From an uncultured Thalassolituus sp. (GTDB lineage: Bacteria; Pseudomonadota; Gammaproteobacteria; Pseudomonadales; Oceanobacteraceae): 8,199 nucleotides of DNA. The stretch covers positions 1-8,199 of the forward strand of contig CAJXIT010000151.1 of NCBI GenBank assembly GCA_913054055.1. Reading direction: 5' to 3'. Positions 6,050 to 8,199 of this stretch are shown piece after piece. The notes under the pieces were generated by a model, which saw nothing but the letters and a program-made list of their open reading frames with translations, was not told where the DNA came from and did no database searches. The number at the start of each line of letters is the position of its first letter. The stretch's first letter is position 1. The position numbers were made by a program, and so were the translations under genes.

Positions 6050-7342
6050 TTATCCAATGAAAATCACTTTTGCAAGTAACAAGGCACCAATGACAGTCAC
6101 TGGTGTGGTTAGCTCATCTTTTTTGCCACCAAGCAGTTTAGCTGCAACGTAAGTGATGAAACCTAATGTAATACCGTGTGCGATAGAGAAAGTAAGTGGG
6201 GTTAATAACAATACAACCGCCACAGGCGCCGCTTCTGTTAAGTCATCCCACTGCACGTCTTTTAATGTGAACATCATGAGTATTGATACATATAAAATGG
6301 CACCGGCTGTGGCATAAACAGGAATCATGCCTGCAAGTGGCGCAAAGAACATTGAAAGAACAAACAATACACCAACAGTAACGGCTGTTAGACCAGTACG
6401 ACCACCTGCAGCTACACCTGATGCGGATTCAATGTAAGAGGTTGTCGATGAAGTCCCCAAGCCTGCGCCCACAATCGTTGCTGTAGAGTCAGCCATTAAT
6501 GCTTTGCCAAGGTTTGGCACAGAGCCATCTTTTTTTGCAATACCTGCACGTTGACTCACAGCAATCAAAGTACCACTGGTGTCAAATAGGTCCACAAACA
6601 AAAATGCAAAGATGACACTTAACAAGGCCACATCAAAGGCCGCTGCGATGTCCATTTGCATGAAGGTCGGTGCAATTGAAGGGGGCATAGATACTAAGCC
6701 GTTGTAAGATACTTCACCAAAGATACTGCCAAGGGCCGTAATACCTAAAACAACCAACATAACTGCGCCAGGCACATTGCGGTTAACCAAAGCGATAATG
6801 GCAAATAAACCAACAAATGTTAGAGCAGGAGAAAGGCTGGTTATGTCACCAAGGGTGACCAATGTTGCAGGATGATCAACGATGATGCCTGAGCTTTTTA
6901 GGGCGATTAATGCTAAAAATGCCCCAATACCTGCCGCAATGGCCAGTTTTAATGTGTTTGGAATGGCATTAATGATTAATTCACGTACTTTAAATAAGCT
7001 AAGCAATAAGAAAATGATACCGCTTAAGAATACGGCACCAAGGGCCGTTTCCCATGAATGGCCCATACCAAGCACCACACCGTAGGTGAAGAATGCGTTT
7101 AAACCCATGCCAGGTGCAAGCGCGATGGGTAGATTGGCCCAAAGGCCCATAATGAAACACCCTGCAGCGGCCGCCAGACAGGTGGCAACGAATACGGCCC
7201 CTTTATCCATGCCTGCATCGGCCAGCATGGCTGGGTTTACAAAGATGATGTAAGCCATGGTCAAGTAGGTGGTGATACCCGCGAATATCTCCGTCTTAGG
7301 ATTGGTGCCGAATTGATTCAGCTTAAACAGTTTTTCAAGCAT
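6050..7342 (-). CDS. NCS2/AzgA-family purine (adenine/guanine/hypoxanthine) permease
   Basis: A 430-residue inner-membrane transporter that takes up purine bases, probably by proton symport. It is almost entirely hydrophobic, fitting the roughly 14 membrane segments of the family. AzgA-type signatures are visible: LAPGMGLNAFFTYG (75-88) in the substrate-binding region, FVDLFDTSGTL (249-259) and GTSSTTSYIESASGVAAGGR (296-315), plus the N-terminal TNPKTEIFAGITTYLTMAYI. I chose ATG at 7342-7340 because the protein then begins MLEKLFKL, as relatives do, and GGGGA (7355-7351) lies 8 nt upstream. The frame stays open to a GTG at 7357, which would add five residues and has no clear ribosome-binding site. 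The exact base (adenine versus guanine/hypoxanthine) cannot be told from sequence. Divergent apt suggests purine-base salvage, with imported adenine passed to Apt. The gene converges on the cfa operon and shares its terminator. Confidence 0.94.
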   Translation of the reverse strand: MLEKLFKLNQFGTNPKTEIFAGITTYLTMAYIIFVNPAMLADAGMDKGAVFVATCLAAAAGCFIMGLWANLPIALAPGMGLNAFFTYGVVLGMGHSWETALGAVFLSGIIFLLLSLFKVRELIINAIPNTLKLAIAAGIGAFLALIALKSSGIIVDHPATLVTLGDITSLSPALTFVGLFAIIALVNRNVPGAVMLVVLGITALGSIFGEVSYNGLVSMPPSIAPTFMQMDIAAAFDVALLSVIFAFLFVDLFDTSGTLIAVSQRAGIAKKDGSVPNLGKALMADSTATIVGAGLGTSSTTSYIESASGVAAGGRTGLTAVTVGVLFVLSMFFAPLAGMIPVYATAGAILYVSILMMFTLKDVQWDDLTEAAPVAVVLLLTPLTFSIAHGITLGFITYVAAKLLGGKKDELTTPVTVIGALLLAKVIFIG

Positions 7343-7567
7343 GGAAGGAGTCCCCACTGATTTGTCTTTTTAATTATTAATGGCCACTTAGACTATGCAC
7401 CATTTTAGAGGTGCCACCTAATCTTGGCCTGATTTGTCATTTATTCCGTGGTCAAAGATCATACCAAATACCTGACTAAATGGTTAGAATATTTTGGCGG
7501 ATTTGGTCAGCAGGGTATACTTAGGCCAGAATTCATTTATATGCGCTATTTAACTGAGGTTATTTAA
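7343..7567. promoter_or_regulatory. Divergent control region between purine permease and apt
   Basis: A 225-bp non-coding region from which both purine-salvage genes are read outward. It contains the apt promoter (listed separately) and two identical copies of CTGATTTGTC (7357-7366 and 7429-7438). A third, imperfect copy, GGATTTGGTC (7499-7508), overlaps the apt promoter spacer. A small inverted repeat AGGTG-C-CACCT lies at 7409-7419. A convincing reverse-strand promoter for the permease is not visible: AATAAT (7378-7373) could be a -10 box but has no good -35 partner. I see no purine-riboswitch architecture and no match to the PurR operator consensus. Confidence 0.6.
7494..7521 (+). promoter_or_regulatory. 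Probable sigma-70 promoter of apt
   Basis: The -35 box TTGGCG (7494-7499, four of six matches to consensus) and the -10 box TATACT (7516-7521, five of six) are separated by 16 bp, in the right orientation for apt. Transcription would start near 7528, giving a leader of about 40 nt containing the GAGGT ribosome-binding site at 7556-7560. This was predicted by eye from the consensus. Confidence 0.55.
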
Positions 7568-8110
7568 ATGTCTGTTTACTCTGAAGAAATCAAACAAGCG
7601 GTTAGAACAGTGGCTGATTGGCCAGAGCAGGGGGTGATGTTCAGAGACATCATGCCGCTGCTGCAAAACCCTAAAATCTTCCGAAAAATCATCGATAGCT
7701 TTGTTCATCGCTATCAAGGCCAGCCGATTGATGCGGTGGCCGCCATTGATGCAAGGGGCTTTATTATAGGTGCGCCATTGGCTTATGAACTTGGCGTGCC
7801 CTTGGTGCCGGTCAGAAAGAAAGGCAAGCTGCCGTTTCAGACCGTGACCCAAAGCTACAAACTTGAATACGGTGAAGCTGAAATAGAACTGCATACAGAT
7901 GCCGTCAGAACAGGGGATAAGGTGTTGATTATGGACGACTTAATCGCCACAGGTGGCACCATGTTAGCGGCGTGTGAGCTGGTGAAAAAGCTGGGGGCTG
8001 AGGTGTTAGAAGTGGCCGCCATCATTGATTTGCCGGATTTAAAAGGGGGTGATGCCCTTAAACAATCGGGTTTTGATGTGTACGCAATTTGTGAATTTGA
8101 AGGGTTGTAA
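7568..8110 (+). CDS. apt: Adenine phosphoribosyltransferase
   Basis: A 180-residue cytosolic salvage enzyme that converts adenine and PRPP to AMP and pyrophosphate. The length matches the family. Diagnostic motifs are in order: FRDIMPLL (25-32), AIDARGFIIGAPLA (59-72), the flexible-loop region VRKKGKLP (82-89), YKLEYGEAEIELHTDA (97-112), and the PRPP-binding loop VLIMDDLIATGGT (119-131) with its paired Asp residues. The start is supported by GAGGT at 7556-7560, 7 nt before ATG, and by the usual short N-terminus. It is complete, with a TAA stop. Divergence from a purine permease makes a coherent uptake-and-salvage pair. No terminator is visible in the remaining bases downstream. Confidence 0.97.
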   Translation: MSVYSEEIKQAVRTVADWPEQGVMFRDIMPLLQNPKIFRKIIDSFVHRYQGQPIDAVAAIDARGFIIGAPLAYELGVPLVPVRKKGKLPFQTVTQSYKLEYGEAEIELHTDAVRTGDKVLIMDDLIATGGTMLAACELVKKLGAEVLEVAAIIDLPDLKGGDALKQSGFDVYAICEFEGL

Positions 8111-8127
8111 GCCTAGTTGTGCTGACG

Positions 8128-8178
8128 TTAAGTGTTGGCTAAATGTTTATTCAGCATGCTTTCTAATTTTAAAATATC
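8128..8178 (-). CDS. Possible C-terminal end of a reverse-strand gene, cut by contig end
   Basis: Read on the reverse strand, the last genomic bases before the adapter are open for 16 codons, DILKLESMLNKHLANT, then TAA (8130-8128). The composition (amphipathic helix with Leu, Lys, Glu) looks protein-like, and a gene convergent with apt would leave a short 17-nt gap. Sixteen codons is too short to exclude chance, and I do not recognise the product. Confidence 0.3.
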   Translation of the reverse strand, partial: DILKLESMLNKHLANT

Positions 8179-8199
8179 AGATCGGAAGAGGGTCGTGTA
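8179..8199 (+). other. Illumina TruSeq adapter remnant (not genomic)
   Basis: The contig ends with AGATCGGAAGAG, the universal start of Illumina TruSeq adapters, followed by nine bases matching the P5-side adapter read-through (CGTCGTGTA) except that the first base, 8191, is G instead of C. Twenty of 21 bases match. This is untrimmed library sequence, so the biological sequence ends at or before about 8178. Confidence 0.96.

Noticed and set aside
7355..7357. GTG start for the purine permease
   Set aside because: It adds only five residues (MGTPS) not typical of the family and would overlap the GGGGA ribosome-binding site that fits ATG at 7342.
7343..7567. Purine riboswitch in the permease leader
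   Set aside because: The leader is short and shows no three-way-junction pattern or conserved purine-aptamer loop motifs on the reverse strand.
7550..7894. Reverse-strand 114-residue open frame overlapping apt
   Set aside because: It lies entirely antisense to a clear apt gene and its promoter end, has no ribosome-binding site or recognisable motif, and is a coding shadow.

Overview
The window looks like one short assembled contig from a gammaproteobacterium, most likely a marine Oceanospirillales-type organism. This rests on protein character (an E. coli-like PhrB, an Apt with typical gammaproteobacterial motifs, an AzgA-type permease), moderate AT richness, and the photolyase/lipid operon layout. 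The genus cannot be named from sequence alone. Both ends of the contig are artefactual or unreliable. The first ~58 bases are a reverse-strand scrap of sucA (2-oxoglutarate dehydrogenase E1) fused inside a photolyase gene. The last 21 bases are Illumina TruSeq adapter sequence with one mismatch.

Left part (about 59-5959, + strand): a tightly packed six-gene operon. It holds a 5'-truncated class I CPD photolyase (phrB), a membrane fatty-acid desaturase, a small NTF2/SnoaL-like protein, an FAD-dependent amine-oxidase-like oxidoreductase, a DUF1365 protein, and a cyclopropane-fatty-acyl-phospholipid-synthase-family methyltransferase. Gaps are 43, -4, 34, 19 (or 1) and 67 nt. The operon ends at a strong hairpin terminator at 5984-6015. 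Related photolyase/FAD protein/DUF1365/Cfa clusters are known in proteobacteria as light- or singlet-oxygen-induced membrane-protection modules. Here the cluster plausibly desaturates, methylates and further oxidises phospholipid acyl chains while the photolyase repairs UV damage. The Cfa-family enzyme has lost two of the five bicarbonate-site residues of E. coli Cfa (Cys139 to Ser, His266 to Gln), so it may make a methylated rather than a cyclopropane lipid. A perfect 20-bp palindrome lies just before its gene.

Right part (about 6050-8110): a purine-salvage pair. A reverse-strand AzgA-family (NCS2) purine permease and a forward-strand apt (adenine phosphoribosyltransferase) diverge from a ~225-bp control region. 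This region carries a recognisable sigma-70-type promoter for apt and a repeated 10-bp word. The permease converges on the lipid operon, and the terminator between them can serve both strands.

After apt, 8111-8178 is mostly intergenic. The last ~50 genomic bases could be the C-terminal end of a reverse-strand gene cut off by the adapter. No tRNA, rRNA, CRISPR array, insertion sequence or phage gene is visible.
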